This document shows, piece by piece, positions 42,623 through 51,454 of a stretch of 64,000 nucleotides of DNA. The stretch is from positions 62,001 to 126,000 of the forward strand of contig OY969786.1 in the NCBI GenBank assembly GCA_963703075.1. Reading direction: 5' to 3'. Position numbers and translations under genes: made by a program. Under the pieces are notes generated by a model that was not told where the DNA came from, searched no databases, and saw only the letters and a list, made by a program, of their open reading frames with translations. The stretch comes from Korobacter sp963703075. GTDB lineage: Bacteria; Acidobacteriota; Terriglobia; Terriglobales; Acidobacteriaceae. Numbering within the stretch: position 1 is the stretch's first letter; the number at the start of each line of letters is the position of its first letter.

Positions 42623-43195
42623 TTATTTTTGCGTGAACGTAACCCGGCCGTCGCCCACGATGGCGGAGTCGATGCGATAGGGCATGCCGAAAACGCTGTC
42701 CAGGTCGGCCTCTGGAAACTTCGGCTGGAGGTATTTCTGCACGAAGTATTCGAGGGCGACGCGCGGAATCTCAAGGCCGTCGAGCGACACGCTTTGCACC
42801 TTGACGGAGGCACGGCCGTGCACGGCGGAGGCCTGGGCGGTTACGTGCACGGTGTGAACGCCAGAGAAAAGCGCGAGCAACGGACTATTGGAATGGCTCT
42901 TGGCCGTGACCTTGTCGAAATCCACGACGCCGGAAGCATTGACCACCGCGGGTTGCTCGTCGATCTTGACGTCGCTCACGCCGTCCGGCCACTTCACACC
43001 GCCTTCTGCAAAGTAGGCATTGATTTCCTCATCCGTCAGGGTGGTTGTGGCCGGACCCTTCGAAGGGCTGGCGTCGAAGGCGACGATGGCCGAAATTTTC
43101 CTGTCGGCGCTTAGATACGCGGGGCTGTGTTGCGCGAACGCGTACTGCGCCAGCGTTAAGCTAACGAGAAGGCAAAGGAGCAGTGTGATCTTCAT
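42623..43195 (-). CDS. Secreted protein of unknown function
   Basis: ATG 43195 is chosen because MKITLLLCLLVSLTLAQYAFA gives a clear signal peptide, and it overlaps the asmA stop by 4 nt. The 190-aa product contains LTDEEINAYFAEGGVKWPDGVSDV split across a short helix, VHTVHVTAQASAVHGRASV and a C-terminal beta-strand region ending DGRVTFTQK. I do not recognise a family. Its coupling to an AsmA-like protein suggests an envelope role, perhaps a periplasmic partner that binds lipid or polymer. Confidence 0.75.
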   Translation of the reverse strand: MKITLLLCLLVSLTLAQYAFAQHSPAYLSADRKISAIVAFDASPSKGPATTTLTDEEINAYFAEGGVKWPDGVSDVKIDEQPAVVNASGVVDFDKVTAKSHSNSPLLALFSGVHTVHVTAQASAVHGRASVKVQSVSLDGLEIPRVALEYFVQKYLQPKFPEADLDSVFGMPYRIDSAIVGDGRVTFTQK

Positions 43196-45738
43196 GGATG
43201 AAGTGAGGCTTCGGTTGCGGGTCCCGGCTTGACCTCGGGATGATCGACGGTGCCCGAGAGCGCGAAGACGTGCTGATTGTCGGAAAGTGTGAAGTTCAAC
43301 TCGCGCTTCCACGTAGCTGTTCCCTGGACGCTATAAACCGCGTTGCCGGTTTGAAGTTTCGTGTCGTTAACAACAAAATTGCCTTCGCGCAATTCTACGG
43401 TTCCATCGAGCCTGGCGACTCGCAGCGCACCCGCCTTGGCATCGAGGCTCAAGCGACGCAGCACGGCGTCGCGCACGGAAAATTCGCCTAAGCCCGAGGC
43501 CGATCCGCGGAGATCAGAAGGGGTCATGCCCACCATTTTCAATTGGTAGTTCAGGTCCGCGGTGCCGGTGCCCCACGTTCCCTGCATGGTTGCCGCGAAC
43601 TGCGCGAGGCTGGCATGGAGGAGTTTGCCGCTCCCGATGAAAACAGGTTTCGGTCCGGAGAAGTCAGCCTGCCACGCGCCGGTATGCTGACCGCCAAGCA
43701 AGTCGGCGTGCAGATTATCCAGATTGACGCGCTGAGCTGCGACTTTTGCAGTGCCGTTCACATGGGCGGCAACCGCTTCGCCCATCTTCCAGCGGTCGAT
43801 GGTGAACTGGCCGGTAGCTTCCAGGGTCAGCAGCGGATTCGCCTGGTCGGACGGATGCGGCATAAAGAAGTTGTACCAGGGGCGGCTGCGTAGCTTTGGG
43901 TTGAGCAACTGGTTGAGGCGCTCGGGCGAGAGTTCGTCGGCGTGCACAACGAAGGTGAGGGGGCACGGCGGCGAGGAACAGTTGCGCGGGACTGCAACTG
44001 TTCCGGTGAGGTTCGGACCCTTGGCAAAGCTGGCGACCACGTTCTGCAAAGTGAGTGACCTCGCGTCGATGCTCGCCGTCGCGGTACTGAGCTGGACAGT
44101 TTCGATCACCCCGGGAATGTCGGCCTGCACGTTTTTGAATTGGGCGGTTCCGCTCAGGGTTGGGGCCTCGAAGCCAGTCCACCGGCCCGCGAGGTGGAGA
44201 TCGATTTTCGCGAAACCCTTGGCCGCAACCGCGGGGGCATTGATTCCCAGGGCGCGCGCGACTTGCAGAGAACGTTCGAGGTCGGTATCGCCGGCGATGG
44301 CGATGCTAAAGCCATCGTCGGTCACAACGACTTGGGTGGCGGCCGGAGAAGCCGCTCCTAACTGCAGTGCGAAGGGCGCGACTTCCAGGCGAAATCCAGT
44401 GACTGCCAGGGCGGATGGCGGCGATGAATTGATCCTAGCGCCGCGCATGGTGCGGTGAGCGCTATCCGGCGCTGCGGGCGCGATGAGATAGTTCAGCGAA
44501 CCAAAGGAAAGATCGGGACCCAGCGCTTGCGAATGGAGCGTGAGGCCGTGGGTGGTACCGTCCCCGGACCACACGGCCTTGGCCGCGGGATCGAGGGCCT
44601 TGTGTGCGCTGAAAGAGAAATCGGTAGTGCCGGTTGCGCTGAGATCTTCCGGCAGATCGCGCTTCGCGTGACGCGCGAAACCCACGACGCTGTTCAGGGA
44701 AATGTTCTGCCCAATGACGTTGAGGTCGTAGAAAGGAGATCGCAGCCGCTGCGCAGTGCCGTGCAGTTCGACGGTTCCTTCGGCCACAGGACCGGCGCAA
44801 TAAAGAGCAGAGAGTCTGTCTTCCGCCGACATGTAGTGGGCGGTGCAATGAGCCAGCAGACGCATCGTGCCGCCGCCGAAGATATCGTAGCGGCGAAAAT
44901 CGTCTACCCGGATGTCGCTGACGAGAGCCAAGTCCGCGGGGGTGCCGATACCGGAGAGGGACACGGAAGTCGTGCCGCGCCACCCACGATCGCCGCCGGT
45001 GAGCAGTTTGGTCATCTGGCCGAGTTGGGCCTCACGCCAGGTCAAGGTGAATTTCACCGGGGTGAACCGCAGCATGGAATTGCGCTGGAAGGAGGCTTCC
45101 ATCTTCACTGAGCCGGTGTCCGTGACGTGGGTATCCACGCGCATGGGCCGTGCTTCGAGCCGCATATTCCAATTGTTTTCCGACGCAAGCCAGAGGGCGA
45201 AATCTGCGTCGGTAAAGGTGAACGCCTTCTTCTCCAACCCGAATTTGAAATTGATGCGCGCGTTCGTGGCCTCGATGTAAGGGAAGCGGCGACGCAAGGT
45301 TTCGGGATGGGCCTGTCCGGTGGGAGCGGTGGGAATTTGTGCGGTGCGGGAAAGGAGCGTTTCGAGGTTCCAGCGTCCGTCGTCGGAGCGAACGAGGTTC
45401 AAACTCGGCTGTGAAAGATTTAAACGAGCGATCTCGAGGCGGCCGCGCCAAAGGGAACTGAGGCGCAGGTAGGCAGTCACGTCGTCAGCATATAGGAGAT
45501 ACTCGGCGCTAATGGCAGGGTCGTCGCCGACGGAAACATTGCGCAAGTCGAAGCCGGGCTGGGGGAGAAGCCGCAATCCGACGTGGCCGACGGTGACTGG
45601 GCGTCCCACGGCATTGCTGATTGAACTGGCGATGTTGGAGCGATAGCGGTTCACGTTGACCAGCGGGGGAACGAATATCCCGAGCAGGATGCTGGCAACA
45701 ATGACCAACATCAACTTCCGGGAGCCCCGCTGGGCCAT
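43192..45738 (-). CDS. AsmA family protein
   Basis: The 848-aa protein is started at ATG 45738, overlapping the lepB stop by one base (TGATG); the longer frame upstream shadows lepB. A single N-terminal membrane helix (residues 8-30, LMLVIVASILLGIFVPPLV) is followed by a long beta-rich periplasmic region. It includes the AsmA opening NVNRYRSNIASSISNAVGRPV and the C-terminal AsmA_2 part (GTGTADLNYQLKMVG, LRGSASGLGEFSVRDA). AsmA-like proteins are bridge-like lipid transporters of the Gram-negative envelope. It is in an rnc-lepB-lepB-asmA operon. Confidence 0.85.
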   Translation of the reverse strand: MAQRGSRKLMLVIVASILLGIFVPPLVNVNRYRSNIASSISNAVGRPVTVGHVGLRLLPQPGFDLRNVSVGDDPAISAEYLLYADDVTAYLRLSSLWRGRLEIARLNLSQPSLNLVRSDDGRWNLETLLSRTAQIPTAPTGQAHPETLRRRFPYIEATNARINFKFGLEKKAFTFTDADFALWLASENNWNMRLEARPMRVDTHVTDTGSVKMEASFQRNSMLRFTPVKFTLTWREAQLGQMTKLLTGGDRGWRGTTSVSLSGIGTPADLALVSDIRVDDFRRYDIFGGGTMRLLAHCTAHYMSAEDRLSALYCAGPVAEGTVELHGTAQRLRSPFYDLNVIGQNISLNSVVGFARHAKRDLPEDLSATGTTDFSFSAHKALDPAAKAVWSGDGTTHGLTLHSQALGPDLSFGSLNYLIAPAAPDSAHRTMRGARINSSPPSALAVTGFRLEVAPFALQLGAASPAATQVVVTDDGFSIAIAGDTDLERSLQVARALGINAPAVAAKGFAKIDLHLAGRWTGFEAPTLSGTAQFKNVQADIPGVIETVQLSTATASIDARSLTLQNVVASFAKGPNLTGTVAVPRNCSSPPCPLTFVVHADELSPERLNQLLNPKLRSRPWYNFFMPHPSDQANPLLTLEATGQFTIDRWKMGEAVAAHVNGTAKVAAQRVNLDNLHADLLGGQHTGAWQADFSGPKPVFIGSGKLLHASLAQFAATMQGTWGTGTADLNYQLKMVGMTPSDLRGSASGLGEFSVRDAVLRRLSLDAKAGALRVARLDGTVELREGNFVVNDTKLQTGNAVYSVQGTATWKRELNFTLSDNQHVFALSGTVDHPEVKPGPATEASLHP

Positions 45739-46526
45739 CAACGCACCAGCCTGAACATGCGCGACCAGCGTGTCTGGTCGAAGAAGTGAATCACGATATG
45801 GAAGATGAAGCCGAGGCGGTCGCCGAGATCCTGCTTGGTGTACTGGTCTTCGGGCGTCTCGAACGACCAATAGATAAACATCGGGCGACCGATAAGATTC
45901 TGTTTGGGAACGAAGCCCCAGAAGCGGCTGTCCCAGCTGCGCTCGCGATTGTCGCCCATGGCGAAGTAACTGTCCGAGGGGACGACGAGGTCATCGCCTT
46001 CGATATGCGAACTCATCGTCAGGTGCCACTCCGGCGTTAGAGTGACGTTTTCGTCGGGCGGGACAGAAGGGAAGTCCATGGCGTAGGGCAGGTGCGGCGC
46101 GGCGGGGTCTTCAAACTTGTAGGGCTCGTTCTGTGCCTGGCCGTTCACGTAGACCACACCGTCGCGCAGGTGGATTTTGTCGCCCGGCAATCCGATAACG
46201 CGCTTGACGAGATACAGGCCGGGTTGCGCCGGTGAGACGAAGACGACGATATCGCGGCGATGCAGCTGCTGGTAGGGAATGAGCGGCATCCAGTTGGTCT
46301 TCGGCGCGAGCAGCGCGCGATCGACGAAGAGATGGTCGCCAATCAAAAGTGTCTTGATCATCGAGCCGGAGGGAATCTCAAACGCCTGCATGCAGAAGGT
46401 GATGATGAATAGTCCGGTGACGAGCACGACCGCCATCGACGAAACAAATTCGGCGGTGGTTTCCTTCTTCTTTTCCGGCTGCGGAGTCTTTACGATTTCT
46501 TCTTTTGCGGTCTTTGTCGGGCTCAT
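45738..46526 (-). CDS. lepB: Signal peptidase I (second copy)
   Basis: The 262-aa enzyme has a membrane anchor near residues 27-47 and the catalytic serine in FEIPSGSMIKTL. The general-base lysine is in YLVKRVIGLPGDK, and the GDNRERSWDSR motif is at the C-terminal side. It cleaves signal peptides of exported proteins. It starts 6 nt after the neighbouring lepB copy and shares its organisation, so a tandem duplication is clear. The two copies differ at the site before the serine (SGSM here, SESM in the other). Confidence 0.93.
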   Translation of the reverse strand: MSPTKTAKEEIVKTPQPEKKKETTAEFVSSMAVVLVTGLFIITFCMQAFEIPSGSMIKTLLIGDHLFVDRALLAPKTNWMPLIPYQQLHRRDIVVFVSPAQPGLYLVKRVIGLPGDKIHLRDGVVYVNGQAQNEPYKFEDPAAPHLPYAMDFPSVPPDENVTLTPEWHLTMSSHIEGDDLVVPSDSYFAMGDNRERSWDSRFWGFVPKQNLIGRPMFIYWSFETPEDQYTKQDLGDRLGFIFHIVIHFFDQTRWSRMFRLVR

Positions 46527-46532
46527 TAAAAG

Positions 46533-47360
46533 TTATTCCACCAGGCGCACCACGCGGTTCCAGCGAACATCCTGAAACACATGTTCGAGGCGCATTCCCA
46601 GACTCCAAAGTCTATCACCCATAGTATCTGCGGGCGGCTGAGCCTCGGAGGCGCGCAGCGAGAAGTAAATCAGCAGCGGTCGCCCTACGACATTTTCCCT
46701 GGGAACGAAGCCCCAGTAGCGGCTGTCGGAGCTATCGTCGCGGTTGTCGCCCATCACGAAGTAGCAATCCTGGGGCACAATCAACTGCTTGTTTTCGATC
46801 AATTTGTGGAACTCGATGCCCCAGTGGGCGTCGATGTCGAAGGACCACCAAGGTCCGTCGGGGAAGTTATCGCGATAAGGATCGAAGGGCTTGCTGTAGG
46901 TGACGTACTTTTCGTCGAGTGGGACGCCATTGATGAAAACACGTTTGTCGATGAGTCGTACGCGATCGCCAGGTAAACCGATCACGCGTTTCACGAAGTA
47001 CATCGACGGGTGGACAGGGTAGCGAAAGACCATGATGTCTTGCCGCTTGATGGTCTCGTAGGGCATGAACGGATGGGCCCACCCTGTGCCGAATCGTGCC
47101 TTATCGACGAGGAGATAGTCGCCGATGAGCAGGGTCTTTTCCATCGACTCGGAAGGAATGGTGAAAGCCTGGATGATGAAGGTGATCACGAAAACGGCGA
47201 TGGTAATCGTGCCGATGAGTGATTGGATGGTGGCGAAGCCACCGGTGTCCACCAGACGCATGGGTTGGCGGACAGGGAGGGGCGCAGGCTCGGGCGGTGG
47301 GAGCTCCGGGCCGGTCGCCACTGCCGTGGATGGCTGCGTCTGTTCCAGAGGATCGGTCAT
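46533..47360 (-). CDS. lepB: Signal peptidase I (first copy)
   Basis: The 275-aa enzyme has a Pro-rich N-terminal cytoplasmic stretch, a membrane helix (TIAVFVITFIIQAF) and the catalytic serine in FTIPSESMEKTLLIGDYLL. The lysine is in YFVKRVIGLPGDR, and GDNRDDSSDSR follows later. Its ATG overlaps the rnc stop by 4 nt. Together with the copy downstream it probably handles the many exported proteins of this organism. Both copies retain Ser and Lys, so both are expected to be active. Confidence 0.93.
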   Translation of the reverse strand: MTDPLEQTQPSTAVATGPELPPPEPAPLPVRQPMRLVDTGGFATIQSLIGTITIAVFVITFIIQAFTIPSESMEKTLLIGDYLLVDKARFGTGWAHPFMPYETIKRQDIMVFRYPVHPSMYFVKRVIGLPGDRVRLIDKRVFINGVPLDEKYVTYSKPFDPYRDNFPDGPWWSFDIDAHWGIEFHKLIENKQLIVPQDCYFVMGDNRDDSSDSRYWGFVPRENVVGRPLLIYFSLRASEAQPPADTMGDRLWSLGMRLEHVFQDVRWNRVVRLVE

Positions 47361-48130
47361 TCGGGTTGCGGGCCTGTGGGCGTTGCAAGCGACTGCACAT
47401 AGTGCAAAGCATGACGCGCCGCGTTCTGTTCTGCACGCTTCTTCGTGGGTCCTTCCGCGCTGGCCACGAACTCGGGTTTGTCCCCCGACTCGCCGAAGAT
47501 ACGCGCTTCGATGGTGAACACTTTCTTATGTTCCGGTCCGTCTTCTTTCACAACGGTGTACACAATACGTCTACGTCCGGCGGCATGGGCTTGTTCCTGC
47601 AAAGCGGACTTGTAATCCGTCACCGGGAGCACGCTCCCATGTTCCGCTTCAATCCGCTGCAATTCGGGTCGCAGGATTTCGCGCAGGATAAAGGAACGGG
47701 CGATGCGCAAGCCTCCATCCTGGTAGAGCGCTGCAATGACGGCCTCCAGGGCATCGACCAGAATGGCGCTTTTGTTGCGGCCGCCGCTTCGCTCTTCGCC
47801 GCGTCCCAGGCGCAAATACTTGCCGAGGTCGAGATTACGGGCAGGCTGCAACAAATGACGGGCACTGACGAGGTGGGCCCGCAGCTTCGAAAGTTCTCCT
47901 TCCTCGTAGTGGGGGAAGCGCTTCACCAACTCCTGGCTGGTCACGAAGGCAAGCACCGCGTCTCCCATGAACTCAAGCTGCTCGTTGTCCGCGGGAGCGG
48001 TGTCATCGTGTTCCTGGTCGCGTTCCTCGCGTGCAAAGGAGCTGTGGGTGAGCGCCCGGACCAAAATCTCAGGATCCTGAAATTTGTGTTCCAGCGCTTG
48101 CTCCAGCGCAGCCGTTTCGCGTGTCTTCAT
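47357..48130 (-). CDS. rnc: Ribonuclease III
   Basis: The 257-aa enzyme has the RNase III signature: LEFMGDAVLAFVTSQEL with the acidic metal ligands, then DALEAVIAALYQDGG. A C-terminal double-stranded RNA-binding domain follows (DYKSALQEQAHAAGRRRIVYTVV). It processes rRNA precursors and structured RNAs. It heads an rnc-lepB-lepB-asmA-secreted protein run with overlapping or nearly overlapping junctions, an order common for rnc and lepB. Confidence 0.96.
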   Translation of the reverse strand: MKTRETAALEQALEHKFQDPEILVRALTHSSFAREERDQEHDDTAPADNEQLEFMGDAVLAFVTSQELVKRFPHYEEGELSKLRAHLVSARHLLQPARNLDLGKYLRLGRGEERSGGRNKSAILVDALEAVIAALYQDGGLRIARSFILREILRPELQRIEAEHGSVLPVTDYKSALQEQAHAAGRRRIVYTVVKEDGPEHKKVFTIEARIFGESGDKPEFVASAEGPTKKRAEQNAARHALHYVQSLATPTGPQPE

Positions 48131-48179
48131 AAACAGGGGAGCCAGGGTGTAACACTTCGAGGCTCGTTAAACGGAACTC

Positions 48180-49079
48180 CTATTGCGCTGTAGGCGCAGG
48201 CGCTGCGGCGGGTGCGGAACTGCCAACCAGCTTCTGCAGACGCGATTTCTCCTGGTTTGCCAGATTCAGCGCTTCGCTTCCCTGCTGGTTGTACTTGATC
48301 GCATTCTCGGTGGCTTCCAAGGCCTCGGGATAACGCTTCTGATTGTCGAGAGCGATGGCGAGACGGAGATAGAGCACGCCATCGGGCTCGTTCTTGGTTA
48401 CGTCAAGTCCCTTGCGGAAGGCGGCTTCGGCAGCCGGGAAGTCCTTTTTTGTCATGGCGACCGTACCCTCGGTCTCGTAGGCCATTTCCAGGATGCTCTT
48501 CTTCGCCGAGTCGACCTTTTCCGGAGGCGTATTGGGCGGCACTGCCATACCGGTGTCGATGTTGTCGATGGCGCGCTGCGCATCGTGGGCTGCCTCGTTC
48601 AGACGATCGTCCTTGTCGAGGTCGGAATCGCGCGTGGACTGGGCGAGCGCCAAGGCGACGAGCACGTTCGGGACTGGGTCGGTCGGATCGATGGCCAGCG
48701 ATTTGCGCCCGACGGCGATCTCGCGGTCGGTGGCGCCGGCGTTGCGGTAGGTGTTCAACAGGCCGGTGTAGAGGACGGTGCGCAGCTCACTGTTCGGATA
48801 TTTCTGGGCAAAGGCGTCAGCGGCTTGCTCCATTTGCGCGGTGTCGGGTTTCGCGACGACGTCCTGGTAGGCCTTGAATTCGTCTTGGGTCTTGGCTTGC
48901 GGCGTGCCTTTGCTATGTGGCGCCGCTGGGGTAGCGGGAGTCTGTGCGGTGCCGTTCGCGGCGGCCGGGGCAGACTGGGTGCCGGTCTGCGCAGCGGGTG
49001 GGGTGGCGGTCGAGTTCGCTTGCGCGGATGCGAAACTGGCAGCGGATAAAATTGCGACGAGAATTGATGCGCGCTTCAT
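48180..49079 (-). CDS. Secreted tetratricopeptide repeat protein
   Basis: The 299-aa product is started at ATG 49079 (MKRASILVAILSAASFASAQ gives a signal peptide); an ATG at 49094 adds five residues. A Thr/Ala/Pro-rich linker follows, then TPR units from about residue 60 (DTAQMEQAADAFAQKYPNSE, PTDPVPNVLVALALAQS, KKDFPAAEAAFRKGLDVTKNEPD). The C-terminus is Ala/Pro-rich. It is probably an exported protein-protein interaction scaffold. It is separated from rnc by 49 nt and from the next TPR gene by 43 nt. Confidence 0.85.
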   Translation of the reverse strand: MKRASILVAILSAASFASAQANSTATPPAAQTGTQSAPAAANGTAQTPATPAAPHSKGTPQAKTQDEFKAYQDVVAKPDTAQMEQAADAFAQKYPNSELRTVLYTGLLNTYRNAGATDREIAVGRKSLAIDPTDPVPNVLVALALAQSTRDSDLDKDDRLNEAAHDAQRAIDNIDTGMAVPPNTPPEKVDSAKKSILEMAYETEGTVAMTKKDFPAAEAAFRKGLDVTKNEPDGVLYLRLAIALDNQKRYPEALEATENAIKYNQQGSEALNLANQEKSRLQKLVGSSAPAAAPAPTAQ

Positions 49080-49122
49080 GATTCCGTTCTCCAAACTTTC
49101 CCTGGATGTTCCAGGATCGGAT

Positions 49123-50673
49123 TTATTGGGACTGCGTGTGCTTTACCGGCGCGGTGTACGGCGATTTCATGCCTCGTTCTGCGGCCGCCCTCGTGTCGGG
49201 CTTGGGATCGTTGTCGGCAAGGGCGGCGTTGTACTGTTTTAACGCTTCTTCCCGCTTGTCTTGAAGATCGAAGATCCTGCCAAGGTAGATATGCGACCAG
49301 GCTTGGGTGCGCGGATCCGAGCCGCGATCCAGGGCCAGGTAGAAGTAGCTTTTCGCGCCTTCCATATCGCCTTTCATCGTGGAAACGCGGGCGAGGAGGA
49401 AATAGGCCCTAGCCGGGTCTTCTTCTTTGCCTTGCAGCACCTGATTTGCGCACTTCTCTGCCGCATCCAAATCGCCCTTCACCAGCGCCTGCTCTCCCTC
49501 GGTCAGCAGCGACTCCTTGTGCATGATAGATGCCTGCACGACTTCCGGAGCGGCATGGGAGCTGAAGGTGATTGCGCGGGCATGCTTGCGCTCGTGATCC
49601 ACGTCGAGGAAATGCAGCCAGTCGGCATAGGCCTGGTCGAAGCTCTGGTCGCTCTTTTCGAATTTCACCAGCTGATCGTAGAAGTATTGCGTCAGGATGA
49701 ACCCTTCGCTCTCCGACTGGAGTACAGCCTCTTCCCGTTTGCGATCTTCGCCGTTCGGCACCGGCATGGTGCGCGCCTCGACCGCCTGGATCAGCGATTC
49801 GGTCACCAGCAGCGTCGGATCATTCTTGAAGGCGTCGTCGAGGGGAGCCTTTTGAACGGAGACCAGGAGCGGGCGGATGCGAATCATGTCGCTGCCGCGC
49901 TTATAGGCCAGCGGATCGAAGATGTAGTGCAGGTACGTATGGTGGATTTCGTGCATCTTCAGGTTGGCGGCGGCAGGCGAGACTACGAAATAGTAATCCG
50001 AGCCGTAATTACGCGAATTGGTCAGGGAGGGACCGATCAACGGTTCAAGGTAGATGACGTAGGTCCGCCCTACGTAACCGCTCTGCGGCAGGCGCAGATA
50101 TTGGTCGGTGGAGGCGATCATCTGGCGCATGGGCTCGTGATAGCGCTCCACGAGGGCGTCGTATTCGCGTTTGTGCTTCAGCCAAACGCTGTGCAAATCC
50201 GCCTCTGCATACATGCGCTGGAGCGGCGAAACGATGCCAAGGACAAAGGAAGCATCCGGCGGCAAGTCCGCTTCGGGCACCTTGGTCGTGAACTTTGGCG
50301 GATCGTTGAGCAGAATCCCTAAGGAAATGTAAGCCGAAACGGTGCGTGGTTCGTCCGCCGCCTGGTGATCGCGATAAAACGCACAAACATCTTTCTGGGC
50401 GGCGGCGGCATTCTGGTGGGTGGCCAGCGCGGTCGAAACCTCGGCGCGAACCCGTGCACGCACCGGCGCAGATGCAGCCACCTCGTCGTTGTAGCCACAG
50501 TTATTGATCGCGGCCATCAGGGCGAAGAGTGCTTCGCTGGTATCGAGAGTCGCCTTGCTCTGCTGTGCGACGCTCTGCTGCTGCGCGGCAGCGGGTACGA
50601 GCAAGGACATCCCGATGATGAAAGAAACCGCAGAACGGAAAAAGAAGCCCAGAACAGCCCCCTGCTTCGGCAA
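49123..50673 (-). CDS. Secreted TPR protein with a HEIHH metallopeptidase-like motif
   Basis: The 516-aa protein starts at a TTG (50673), giving a signal peptide (GFFFRSAVSFIIGMSLLVPAA). The middle part contains KMHEIHHTYLHYIF, an HExxH motif near residue 240. A candidate third ligand glutamate sits about 45 residues later in LVTESLIQAVEAR. After it, TPR units fill residues 390-505 (GEQALVKGDLDAAEKCANQVLQ, PARAYFLLARVSTMKGDMEG). I do not recognise the exact family. It could be a secreted gluzincin-like peptidase with a TPR substrate-binding tail, or a degenerate relative; catalysis is inferred. Confidence 0.7.
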   Translation of the reverse strand: MPKQGAVLGFFFRSAVSFIIGMSLLVPAAAQQQSVAQQSKATLDTSEALFALMAAINNCGYNDEVAASAPVRARVRAEVSTALATHQNAAAAQKDVCAFYRDHQAADEPRTVSAYISLGILLNDPPKFTTKVPEADLPPDASFVLGIVSPLQRMYAEADLHSVWLKHKREYDALVERYHEPMRQMIASTDQYLRLPQSGYVGRTYVIYLEPLIGPSLTNSRNYGSDYYFVVSPAAANLKMHEIHHTYLHYIFDPLAYKRGSDMIRIRPLLVSVQKAPLDDAFKNDPTLLVTESLIQAVEARTMPVPNGEDRKREEAVLQSESEGFILTQYFYDQLVKFEKSDQSFDQAYADWLHFLDVDHERKHARAITFSSHAAPEVVQASIMHKESLLTEGEQALVKGDLDAAEKCANQVLQGKEEDPARAYFLLARVSTMKGDMEGAKSYFYLALDRGSDPRTQAWSHIYLGRIFDLQDKREEALKQYNAALADNDPKPDTRAAAERGMKSPYTAPVKHTQSQ

Positions 50674-50788
50674 TTGGAACTGAGGATAAGTTTACGGGCC
50701 TACCGGACGGGAATCAAACCGTCAAGACAAAGCGCCGGACAGGCCGGCGCTGGGCGAAGCGAAAAGGAATCGGGCCGGGTACGATTTC

Positions 50789-51454
50789 CTATCCCTTCAC
50801 CTGGATATTGGAGAAGGAGAGGATGGCGCGGCTCGCGGTAGGCTGGCCAAAAGCGGTGGCCGGCTTGAAGGTGGTGAAGATCAGCATGTTCTTCAACTCT
50901 GGCGTCAGGTCCTTCACCTCGTCCGGCGCGGAGAGCACTTTGTAATCCTGGACGCGTCCATTGGCGTCCACGTAGGCTTCCACCACAACCGAGTCGGCGT
51001 TCACGGAGCCCATGCTCAAGCCAAAGGGCGAGAAGGAGATCTCCGGCGGGGTATACAGCATGGTGGGAACGTCATTGGACTGCCGCATGACGTTGGGTAC
51101 CAGCAATCCGATGAGCAATCCGAAGACGACGATGGCCGTCAGAACCCCAGCTGCTGCCGGGACCATGAAGGCATTGAACAGGTTCTCCCCGCGAACCAGA
51201 ATGCCAGTCCACGGAGACCGGCGGGATGCAGCCATTTCCTGCGACAGAGCGACACGAAGGCGCAACGCGAGGTCAGGAGGCGCCGGCTTGCGCCCCGCGG
51301 TCGAGACGAGTTCGTGGGTACGGCGCAGCAGCGCATACTCCTCGGTACACGCGATGCAGGTCCGCAGGTGCAACTCGATCGCCGTACGCTGGTCCCGAGA
51401 GGTTGCGCCGTCAAGGTAAAGCGACAACAACGGTCTTGTTTCGGAACACTTCAT
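50789..51454 (-). CDS. Anti-sigma factor with zinc finger and TonB-like C-terminal domain
   Basis: The 221-aa protein starts at ATG 51454, overlapping the sigma factor stop by 4 nt. The cytoplasmic N-terminus is a zinc-containing anti-sigma domain (Cys3 and the H-x3-C-x2-C element HLRTCIAC). A membrane helix lies near residues 98-122. The exported part resembles a TonB C-terminal fold (VVVEAYVDANGRVQDYKVLSAPD, then LIFTTFKPA). It should hold the neighbouring ECF sigma factor inactive until an envelope signal arrives. The signal is unknown. Confidence 0.85.
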   Translation of the reverse strand: MKCSETRPLLSLYLDGATSRDQRTAIELHLRTCIACTEEYALLRRTHELVSTAGRKPAPPDLALRLRVALSQEMAASRRSPWTGILVRGENLFNAFMVPAAAGVLTAIVVFGLLIGLLVPNVMRQSNDVPTMLYTPPEISFSPFGLSMGSVNADSVVVEAYVDANGRVQDYKVLSAPDEVKDLTPELKNMLIFTTFKPATAFGQPTASRAILSFSNIQVKG

